Part shown: positions 14,701-26,700 of the stretch, in pieces | Numbering within the stretch: position 1 is the first letter of the stretch | How the letters are laid out: the number at the start of each line of letters is the position of its first letter | Assembly (NCBI GenBank): GCA_034231615.1 | Contig: CM067298.1 | Coordinates: forward strand, 38,260,127 to 38,324,126 | Direction: 5' to 3' | Length of the DNA stretch: 64,000 nt | Source of the DNA: Meghimatium bilineatum | Taxonomy: Eukaryota > Mollusca > Gastropoda > Stylommatophora > Philomycidae | Notes under the pieces: generated by a model | What the model was told of the DNA's origin: nothing | Seen by the model: the letters and a program-made list of their open reading frames with translations, nothing else | The model's database searches: none | Position numbers and translations under genes: made by a program

Positions 14701-17700
14701 GTGGTTCTGGGTTCATTCCCCAGTTGAGGCGGAAATGTTTTTCGATGGCAACAGCTCCGGGAAGTAAGACTGCGAGGGAGAGGAGATGGCTACCGTCCTT
14801 ATTTGCAGTGCCTCTGAAATGCGAGATCGCTAACATCTCATACCCCTACGGCATTAATAAATGCTATGGGTTACTTTACTTTTTACTTTACTACTAGGAA
14901 ATGAAGAGGAAGATGGGCTGGCAAAGGATGGAGCAACAAAGGAACAAAAAGACCACGCAATCGCCTACCAAGAAAAGAGGACCCTCATCAAAGATTTCAG
15001 GAAAGTCAACCACCCAAAAGAAAACTATCACTATCTCGATAGACCTGAGCAGGTTATTATCTTCCACCTCTGAACAGGACACAACAGATTATAGAGCCAC
15101 TTAAATAGACTAAGACTGGTCCCATCACCTCTGTGCCCATGTGGGCAGACAGAACAGATCGCTGAAAATATCCCTGCAGTCTCCATCGAGACCAGCACCG
15201 TGCAGAGGTGATGGGGCTTAGTTCAGCCATCAGGGGCTGGAAACTAAGACTGGTCGGGCAGTCCCACTCGAGCAGGACCATAGTCCTGCCCTAGTAAGCA
15301 GAGTGCTGAAGACGGAGGCATCCAGCCAAAAGGCGCACAGATAATCAGGATGCCACGCACAAAACACAATGGAAACATGTCTACATCTATAAATAGTTAT
15401 GGTGCCTGCCCTGTGGCGGACGTTCAGGCAGGGACGGTGCCGGGCCCTATACCTCGAAAGGGCCCAACCTCAGTTACTGGAAGTCCTTCTCAATTGCCCC
15501 GAGGAGCCAGGAGGCAAGGGAATAGAGCTACTGGCCAAACATACAAACGATCAATAAAAATAATGCACTGGAATGCTGAGGGTGTCAACAGTAAAAGAGA
15601 TGGATACAGCAAAAAATTGGAACTTGAAAATGTCCTCAGTGAAGAACAAGTTAACATATGCTGTATCCAAGAAACACACCTCAGCAGCGACATAGCCTTC
15701 AAAATCAGAGGCTACCAGTGCTACCGATCTGACCGAAAGGACAGGCGAAAGGGTGGAATTCTGACACTTGTTAAAAACAATATCAGCGCATGTCAGCTTG
15801 AAGTATATATGGAAGGGGCAGAATACCAGATGCTCCACCTAAAAACAGACAGTGCAGAATTCCATCTCCTGAACTACTACTGCCCAAATGATAAACCATT
15901 GGCACTAGACACAATTCCAGACAAAGAGAGACTTATGGTGTGTGGTGACTTCAACAGCCACTCTCAGAGCTGGGGCTACGATCATATCGACAAGAGAGGT
16001 GAGGAACTTGAGAGCTGGCAGGATGAAAATAATCTCATCCTTATTAACCAGCCAGCAGACTCACCAACCTTCTACTCGAGAGCATGGCACACCACCTCTA
16101 CACCAGACCTAGCATTCCACTCACCAGGCTTGGAATGGAACATCACACGTGTTGTTGGAAAGCAGCTTGGAGGTAGTGACCACAGACCAGTATTTCTGGA
16201 AATCCACAATGAATTTACCACGGACAGCAGCACGCTCACTAGGTGGAACTATAAAAGGGCAGACTGGAAAATGTACCAGCATTTAACCAGTGTTCTAGCT
16301 AAGGACATGAACTTGGACAAAGACATTAATAGAGCAGTGAGTGAATTTAATAGATGTATACTACATGCTGCTAGTAAAACCATACCAAGGGGGGCACGCA
16401 AAAACTACAAACCCTACTGGAATGATGAACTGGAAAAGCTGCAAAATGAGATGGAAACATCTAGACAGCAGGCTGAGAACAGACCTAGCCAAGAACATCA
16501 CAACAAATATCAGCAAACAAAGGCTAAATTTCAAAGAGCCAAGTTACAAGCCAGACGGAGCAGCTGGAAAGAAAAAACAGAGTCGCTGAACCTAGAAAGA
16601 GATACTAGGAAATTATGGAAACTAGTAAAACAACTAAATGATGAAGGTACAGGGAGAAATACCAGGATCACACTTTATAAAGATAAAAACATTTTAACAG
16701 GTAAACATGCAGCTGATTACTTTGCAGATTCCTTTGCAGAAGACAATAACGTCAAAGTCAGCCCAGACAAACAACAGGAGGTTCGAGAGAACCAGCAAAA
16801 CATTGGACAAGGTGAACCTATACCTGAAGTCATGGAGGCACCAATCACAATGAGAGAACTGGAGCATGCAATATCCAAATTGAAAATGAAAAAGTCCCCT
16901 GGAGCTGATGATTAGAAACCTGGGAAGTGCAGCAAGAGCAAATCTACTGCAGATCTTTAACACAAGCTGGTCCACAGGTAATGTACCACAGGCGTGGAGA
17001 GAAGCAATAATGATACCACTCCTCAAATCAGGAAAAGATGGCAACACAGTATCCAACTACAGGCCCATCAGCCTCACAAGCTGTCTATGTAAAACAATGG
17101 AACGCATTATCAATCTTAGGATGCAGTGGTACCTTGAAAGTGAAAACCTTCTGGTATCACAGCAAGCAGGTTTCAGACAGTGCTACTCTACTGAAGATCA
17201 GGCAACCTACCTCTCCAAAGAGATTGAGGATGCCTTCCAAGAAAAGAAACTGGTACTAGCAGCATGGATAGACCTCAGGAAAGCATTTGATAAGGTCTGG
17301 AAAGAAGGGCTCCTAAAGAAATTGCGAAATTGCAGGGTTAGCTCAAGAATGTACAAATGGGTAAAAGCATACCTGCATAATAGAAGAGCCAGGGTACAAT
17401 TAGATGGTCGCAAGAGCAAGAAAGTTCTACTGCGTCATGGAGTCCCCCAGGGAGGAGTCCTGTCACCCACACTTTTCTTGGTTTACATCAATGACCTAGT
17501 TGCTGACGACCTGGTGATCTGGTGCACGGAAGAACAATGCAACAGTGGCCACTAAACAAATACAAAGAGCTATCGATGCCCTAACCTTATGGGCTAATAG
17601 ATGGTGCGTCAGCATTAACACAGATAAGTGCAGCACTACACTCTTTACCCTTTCACCAAAACAAAAAGCTGGTCATATCAAGATAGATGGAGAGCTCTTG

Positions 17701-20700
17701 AAAGAAGACAAACAACCCACATACCTCGGAGTTACTTTTGATGATAAGCTGACATGGAAGCAGCACATAAACAAAGCAACAACAAAAGCCAGGAGGAAGC
17801 TAGCTATCCTGAGAAAACTAAGTGGAACCACATGGGGAGCCAGTGGAAATATACTGAGTAAAGTTTACCAGCAAGGCATAAGACCACACCTGGAATACGG
17901 TTCAGCTGCGTGGTGTCCTGCATCAAACACCACATTACAAGATCTAGATAAAGTGCAAAACCAGGCACTTAGAATAATGTTGGGAGCAATGAAATCAACA
18001 CCCATAGCAGAGATGCAGAAAATGGGAAGAATGCAAACACTTGGCGAACGCAGAGACACAAAAGTACTAATTCAAGCAGAAAAGTTTCAGTGTATGCCAA
18101 GTCATCCAATGAAGGAAAGATTCCAAAATCTAGCAATGGGACGACTGAAAAGGAGCAGCTTTATCCATCAAGCTAAACGACTCCGTAGACAACTTACAGA
18201 CCTACCTGAAGTTGACAGCTCCTTAAGGTCTGTACCAGAGCAAACCCCGTGGAGTGAAAGCCATGGAATGCCAATATACATTCAGACCCATGTGAAAGGA
18301 ATACTAAGCGAGGACGAACAGAACAGTGTGCAGCGAATGACAGTCACCCTCAGTTTCTTGGATGAGGAATATCCACAAGATATATGGGTCAGAGTGTACA
18401 CAGATGGGTCAGCACAGAATGCTGTGAGGAATGGAGGTGCAGGTGTATATATAGAATATCCACACAAACCTAGAGATACAATCAGAACACCGACAGGAAA
18501 ATTCTGCAATAATTATGATGCAGAAATTCAGGCAATTAGTGTGGCAGCTAAAAAACTGCTGAACTCCAACTCTGACCTACAGCCTGTGGTATTCCTGACA
18601 GATGCAAGGTCAGTGCTTCAAGCTCTCCAGTCTGGAAAACTAACAGACTTAAAAAAACTACTTAGCGAATTGTCTTACCAGTATAGGGTAACCATGCAGT
18701 GGATACCCTCTCACTGTGGAATACCAGGAAATGAAAAAGCAGACCAACTGGCTAAGGAAGGTGCTGCCGAAGACCAACCAGATATACCAATCACCTACCA
18801 TCAGAAAAAACAGATGATAAAGTCAATAAGAAAGCCACAAACACCAACACAAGATGACTATCACAATATGAACAGATCAGAACAAGTTATAATTCTACGT
18901 CTCAGAACAGGACACAACCGACTCCGCAGTCACATGTATACAAAGTTCAAGATTGGCAACACGGCCATGTGTACATGTGGACAGGCAGCACAGAGTGCCA
19001 AACATATACTTCAAGAGTGTTCTGAGCATGAAACGCTGAGGCAGACATATTGGCCAGAGGAAACAACACTGGAATCAAAACTCTATGGGACACTGTATGA
19101 ACTACAAAAGACAGTGAGTTTTATTAAGGAGACAGAATCTACCTCAGTATCTGTTATGAAGCTGCTTTAATATTATATTATAATAATATTTAATATTATG
19201 TCCTTCCATGAGCACATTTTATCTCTGAAAAATAAGTTTGACCTTTGTATTTTCAGAATCTTCTTTTGGAATGTGTTGAACCAAATAAGGATGTCCTGAC
19301 TGCTAAAAATTTGAGCAACCAGGCAATGACTGTTCTGCAAAAAGTTATAAAATCCTTGGAAGCAGGCATGAGCTATCAGTTTCACTCCATGTGGGCATTA
19401 GTATTCCAGCTTTGGTCAACAGTTTTTTTGGTGTGTTACCATATTGAAATTAGATTTTTTTAAAATACGTTCTTTGCATAATTTGTGAATATGCGTGGTT
19501 AATTTGTTTTCTGCTCATCTTCAGTAATTGTGTCAATCTTCTGTTGCACAATGTTTTTATATAAAATCACATCTTAGTGTCCTTCACTATATTTGTTCTT
19601 TTTGATGATTCTTTGAATACAAATATAAATGTGTTAATTAATTAGTAATCAGATCAGATCATGTATACAGGACACATACATAGGTGCTCAGATCCCTCTT
19701 GAGTATAAATTGAATTGGTATCATATCCTATTCAGAATGTGACTATCACCCCAGCATTTTTCTGGCTGTAGTGATTTTCTAGGCAATATAAATATGTTCA
19801 TTAGTTTGCCAGTGCATTCTGAACGGCCTGGATGCTCAATTGCCTGTTGCGGGAATCGTACTCACTTGGCCGTCACAGACCCCCACTTTTTTTGTGGGCC
19901 CCTAAAAAATCATATTTGGCACTGACGTATACTATCTGGACATATAAGGGTCCCAAATAGCTCAGGGCGTTATCAAGTCTAAATGCGGTGCTGCAGACGG
20001 GCCCTGTTATACCTGCAATTATATAGTGACTGACAGTATCAGTCCCCGATGATGTTAATTTCGAGTGTCGTCACAATTAAAGCCCAATTCCTTTATTCTA
20101 GACACTGAAAAGGAATCATCATTTTCATTAATTTTCTTTGACCATGCAATTTCTTAAAGTTACATATGTCTGCACTGTTCATTGTCCTGCCACATCTTGC
20201 ATTAACCATAACAAAGTTCTCATGAGTCTATATATCAGTTATGTTTTATTCTGTGTATAATTTTTCTGAGATATAACTCAATTTTTGCATCCCTTTTCCC
20301 TATATCAACCATTTTCTGTTTGTATTTCTTTCACCAAGTTTGATCAGTGTTTACACGACTAATACTGATATATACTGTTCAAAAAAAGAAATGTAATATT
20401 ATTGCAGTGCTAATGTGCATCAAATTTCAAACATGTATCAAAATAATATTTTACTGAATTAATGTTTCAACCTTGGCACGAAGAATCTTTCAGACTTTAA
20501 CAATGAAATGATGTTCATTAAATTTGGTTTGGACTTTTATTCTTTCCATCTGAGGCATCCGTTTCAGTAAGGTGTATGGCCTCTATCAGAGAACGACATA
20601 CATGACATGGATCTGATTAGCCATTGAATCTGTTGTTTTGGGATGGCTACCAGCTCTTCCCGCAATGCAGGAGACAACTTTTAGAGATTGACTGAAGCTA

Positions 20701-23700
20701 TGTCTCGCTGGCGGAGTTACATGTCAAGTTCATCCCCTAGGTTGTTCTATGGGATTCACGTCTGATGATTTTGTTGGTCACAGAACTGTCTGGCTGTTGT
20801 CAGCAAGGAATTGGGTGGTGAGTTGTGCCATGTAAGGTTGAGCATTATCCTACTGAAAAATTGACCCTTGTGCAATCGAAATTGTTCATCTTTGAGCCCT
20901 TCTAATTACGAAATTGGAAGGGCGCGTAGACAGACAATTTCAGCAATGTATCTTTCGGCATTCAGGCGTCCTTCAATTTGCACTTGATCACTTCTTCCCA
21001 TGACGTTGATCGCCGCCCACATCAGTACACCTCCACCACCATGTGGAAGAGCCTCATCAACGCTGTTCTGGGCATATCGCTCATGGACTTACTCATCCAG
21101 TCATTCCCACGGTGCATTGAAGATGCTGTTTGCCCACTGCAGTTGGTTCTGGCGGGCGATGCCAGGCCTAAGAACAGGACCGTTGTAGGATATTCTAGTC
21201 CAAAGACCAGCGTCATGCAGCTGGTTCCTGACCGTTTGATCTGAAATTCAACAAGCTGCTGGCTTTGAGTGGACTGTGGAGGATGCAGATGCAAATTGAT
21301 TCCTAATAATATTGCAAATGGACTAGACTGCAGACATTTAATATAATGAAAACCGTTTCTCACGGGTGTACTGTTCGTATTGTTAGTGGAGCAAGATTTA
21401 ATTTCAGCAACCTGGATGTCGTGGGCAGAACAACTGGAATAAGAGATATGGGGTTAATATCATGAAGATGCTGACACATTTGGTTAGTCTCTTGCCATTG
21501 TGCCTATGTATGTCATGTTACATCATTTAAAATGATAGCATATATGTTACAGAATTCAATATATAAAAATGAAGAATTGTCGATAGTAAAGGTGTCTCTA
21601 AGAAATACCACAGAAGCATTGGCTCTGAGGTAATGAAGAACCAAGATTTTCTTCAGATTTTATCACATCAGTAGTAAACCCAGGGATCAGACTGGAGAAG
21701 GGAATAATGTTTGAACAATGTTTTAAATACAGTATTGCTATGGAAGTGGAAGGTTTAGGCAAGTTTAATCCTGTAATTGGCAGTACTATTAGTGCGATTT
21801 GGACATGTATAAAGTTGCAGAGATGTTCTTGTGAGCCTGATTGTTATTCTGTGATCAGCAAAATTGGAACAGTACTGTAGTATGTGCTTTGGTGTCAAAG
21901 AACAAATTACTGAAGAATATTAGAGGATCAGTGATACTTCAGATGAATGCAGAAACTTAGGTAAAATAAGACAATAAGAAGGAATAAATATGAGTGAATT
22001 ATGAAATTGCTATCATTTTTCTCACAGGTTCTTGGCAAGATAATACCAAAGTTGTTAGTGAAGGTAATTATTTTATTATTTTGTACTATTGTTTAGGTAC
22101 AGCATTCAAGTATTCTATATCATATTTCCTATCATATAATGTGTTCCTGTCTGGAGACAGAATTAAGATATAGACATGTTTCAAGTGAACGAAAGAAGTG
22201 TTCCTGTCTATAGTATAGACAGTATTGTATGTGTTGTTAGATGTACAAAATGTAATTCTATAGAAAGAGTAAATACATATTTGCTAAAAATTATTGCACA
22301 TAGAAGCTTTTAATATAATATGACATGGTATATAAGCAAATATGACACTTCATATGTGAGCAAATAACGGTAAAGTGGGAATGTTACCGTATTAAAATAT
22401 AGACCGTTAGATGTACTGTGCATAGTACCTGATTTTGAATCTGTCAACATCATATTCCATTTATTACCTTCTCTGATATATCTTTCAGTCTACTTTGTGT
22501 AACATCTTTAAATGTATAGTTACTCTATATTTTGAGGTGAAAAATAATATGTATCATTTAATGTTAAACTGCTATTTAATCTTTTTTATATATTTATTTT
22601 CAATATTTACCTGTTACTCTATATATGTTTCTGATTTAATTATTGTAATTGTCTTCCATTTTCTTGGTAGTGCTTATCTTCCATGGGTGACCTCAGAGAT
22701 ACTCCTCACTTTTCATATAAAGGAGAGATAGACCATGCTATTGGCAGTGCAGTGAAGGCTATAGGCCCTAATTTTGTGTTACAGGCTATTCCTTTAGGTA
22801 TTACAGGCGAGAGGTAAGAATTCATGTTCATTATAAAGTGATGTGATTGAGTGGACGTAGAAGCAGAATATGCATTATGTACCAATATCATCTAGAAAAC
22901 AAGTGTTAATGCTGACAAGAGGCAGCAGGAAATAACATACATAACAGCCATAAATTAAGGTCGTGCATGGATACTGGTATACAACTGTCCCAGAAGGATA
23001 AATTATATCTATATTGTGACATCAGGTATGGAAAAAAGTCAATACCTCAGACAGAGAATGAAAAAATCACACAATATGAATGACTGTGTTGCTTCGGCCT
23101 GAAAGTGGTACAAAGAATAGCAACAGTGTTTACGCTCCTGTATGTTAGGGGTTGAGTTGGCTGTCCTATCCCATAGAAGGCCAGTGACCCAAAAGCCATG
23201 CTGAAGTTGGATGTGTCATGTCGAAAGGCGCACCTATTGTAGCTAAACTAAACCATTTCACAACTTGTTCCAGACTACATACATCCTGCTAATCTGCAGG
23301 AGTTTAAGAACTAATGTAGAAGAAAATATATGAATTGAAAGGGGAGTAATGAATAGCAACATTATTACTTGCCACCCCATCGAGCTCAGATCCTTGCTGT
23401 GGAGATGAGACGTCAGTCAATAGTGGCTGAAAACTAGTCCCTCCTAAAGTTGAGCAAGACCACAGTCTGCCCATGCAAATACAGGCGCCGAAGACGGAGG
23501 CTACCAGCCAAGAGGCACAGCAATCAGGATTCCACGAAATAGGAATATGTTTATATCTATGTTATGGTTCCTGCCCTGTGACAGACATTCAGGCAGTGGT
23601 GATACTGGGCCCTATGCCTTGAAAAGGCTCAATCCCAGCTACTGGACGTTCTTCTCAATTGCCCAGAGGAGCCAGGAAGCAAGAGAATAGAGCAACTGGT

Positions 23701-26700
23701 CAAAAAATAAGACCATTCAAAATAATGCACTGGAATACTGAAGGTATCAATGAGAAAGTGGAACTTGAAAACATCTTGGATGAAGATCAAGAGAATAAAT
23801 GTATGCTGCTTGCAAAAAAATCCAACTCATGTCAACAATATATAGTTTTCAAAATAAAAGGTTTCCAATGCTGAGAAAAGGCTTTAATACTAACTGGTTA
23901 AAACAATATCAGTGCAAGTCAGAGGCATATATAGAGGGAGCAGAGTATCAGATACTCCTCAATACAGAAAGTGCAGAATTCAACCTTACCTTGTGAATGG
24001 AGAAATTCAACCTCACCTCCACTTGTAGAGTTCCGGGCTATGATCACATGGGTAGAAGAGGTGAAAAACTAGAACATTGGCAGGATGAATATAACATCCT
24101 GATCAATCAAACTAATTGACCGCCATCCTTCTACTCCAGATCATGGCATACTATCTTTACACCAGGCTTTGCATTCCACTCACCAAATTTGTAGATGAAT
24201 ATCAATCACGCTGTTGGTAAACAGCTTGGAGACATTGATCACAGGTAGTCTTATAGAAGGCAAGCTGGATAGAGTACAGACACTCACCAGTGTACTAGCC
24301 AGAGACCTACCTACAGACATCATTAACATAGTCAATGAATTTTGTAGATGTATATTACAGGCTGCTCATAAAACCATTCCTAGAGGAGCCTGTAAACACT
24401 ACAGACCTTATTGGAGTAGTGTACTAGAGATACTGCAAAATTAAGTATCAACTAACTAACTTGACAGCAGTTAGAGACAAGAACACCAGAATAAATATCA
24501 AGCTACTCCCAAATTTCAGAGAGAGAGAAAACAATTGCTGAACCTTGAGAAAGATATGAAGAAACTATGCTAAAGTTGGATGTGTGAGGCCAAAATGTAC
24601 AAATATTGCAGCTATGCTGAAAGTACTTGATTCTTGAGACTACATTCTGCTAATCTGCGGGTGTTTGAGAATAAATGCTTAGGAAATAAATTAAAAATAC
24701 ACATTCTGATATATTTTACAAGCATGCATAAGAGAAGACCAATTCTTGAGACCAACGGAAATTGAACCAGTCTCTTCTGATGGCATCAAATCGCCTGGAA
24801 GCAAGAGTAAACAGGTTTTTCCGTGCTTAACTAACCGCACCTCCAAAAAAATATGTGATTATGTGAAGACATTCAAACTGTGTACTCAAGTCGCTTAGAA
24901 TGAACCAATTGAGACAAGGACTATCACAACAACAACTAACATCTCGTACAAGTATTGATGTTTACTCAGTAACATCAAACATATAACATCTGTATTAGTT
25001 CTACATGGGCCAATAGGTCTTCTTGTAAATATGGATATCATATATATGACAGTACAATTTTGCTTCAAATAATTGCTGATATAAGTAAATTCAAGTAGGA
25101 AGCGAGTGGATAAATGAAAAATTCTTGAGACCAATGAGAATTGAACCAGTCCGTTCTGACGGCAACTAAATCGCCTGGCAACGAGAGTAATCAGGTTTTT
25201 CCGTGCTTGACTTAATTGATGTATATGTCCAAACTCATTGTGATATATTCATATGTTATTACTATCAATCTTGTACATACAACTTGAGTTTAGACAGTTT
25301 ATGTTTATTTTCTATTGTGAAGTGACAACTTAGAATTCCCAAGAGCATGGCTGCTGCCAGTTATCAGAGATAATGTGACTCACACTGAGCTTGGCTTCTT
25401 CACATCATATTTTCTTCCACTAGCAGCAAAGTGTAAACATATAGGTATGTATATTCCTGTAATATAGCTGCATGTTTGTGGGCAGAGGTGCATAGGTATC
25501 ACACTGTAAACTGAAGAATATGTTACATTATGTTCATCATCATCAAGTGGCATATTCTTTCCAGAACGTAGTCTTTCCTATGGATCTCTTGAATTCTCCG
25601 CAGTCTTGAGCAAGTTGCCCTGCATCTTCCAGTGACATGTGCAGGCATTCCTGAATGTCTTTTGTCCAACGGCGTCTTGGTCGGCCTTTGCCCCTGCTGC
25701 CTTCTATCATCCCCTCCATTAACACTCTCTCCATGCCGTCGTGTCTCTTAATATGACAGAAAAAAACTAGCTTTTTCTTTAATATAGTGTTCAGAAGCCA
25801 TCCTTCCTGGACGTTAACCTTTACGACTCTGCGGTCGCAATAATGCGCCTATGAGAACAGCTCCATTGTGCCTGCAGGCGCAATCCCGCTACATAGGATA
25901 TCGCCTGATTCCCGAGTACGGAACTTCACAAAGTAATGATCCCGTGACGTATAAAACACGCCAAACGACGCTAGGAATACGTCGCAGTTTAAAGGTCAAG
26001 TTACTTTACTCATTACGACTACAAGAAGAGAGAAAACCGGCTGGTTTTGTCAGCGGATTTCTGGAACGACGTTGGCCATTTTTTAGCCATATTTTACTAT
26101 CAAATTGAGTACCGCATGGCATGGCTAAGTGATCGTGAATACATGTTTTAATTGTTGTTTTTTATGTTTAATATGTTGTTATTTGATAAGAATGTTTGTG
26201 TAGTCGTTCAAAAACACAAAAATAATATATATCAGGGGTGCCACGTGTGTGCTTAGACAATAATTAAGCTGCGTGTCGGGCTAGACCTAGTGTTTACCGG
26301 ACGGACGTTATATGCGATTTCTTATAAACTACATGTTTTAATTGTTGTTTTTGTGTTTAATATGTTGTTATTTGATAAGAATGATTGTGTAGTCGTTCAA
26401 AAACACAAAAATAATATGTATCAGGGGTGCCACGTGAGTGCATATACAATAATTACACTGCGTGTCGGGCTAGGCCTAGTGTTTACCGGATTGACGTTAT
26501 ATGCAATTTCTTCATGTTTTATTAGTTTTTTCGTTCATCTTATACTAGTTTTGATATAAAACAATATATATACGATAAGTATAGGTATTTATGAGGATTT
26601 TATCAATGATTCCACGCATTGCTCAAGTATTAAGGTCGTCAAGAAGTTACATGTGCGATTAAAAATTGCGTTTTGCGATTTCCCCCCCGAATTTTCAACT

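Larger units (their letters stand above)
15188..19200 (+). mobile_element. Nearly full-length LINE (EN-RT-RNase H), I-like
   Basis: Sense-oriented in RRP12 intron 9. The 5' border is set by similarity to the decayed copy at 23350. It comprises an endonuclease frame (15350-16915), a reverse transcriptase frame (16908-17555) and an RT thumb plus RNase H plus CCHC frame (17545-19170), followed by an AT-rich end with taatattatatt. The element layout (APE endonuclease, RT, RNase H) is that of the I superfamily; the clade is inferred. No separate gag-like ORF1 is visible upstream, where another LINE's tail abuts. Two frame shifts and one internal deletion make this copy non-autonomous. Confidence 0.88.

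Noticed and set aside
25333..25444. Alternative exon 13 start at the AG inside acttag
   Set aside because: It would put the conserved [12 protein letters not shown] block out of frame; the AG at 25321-25322 keeps phase.
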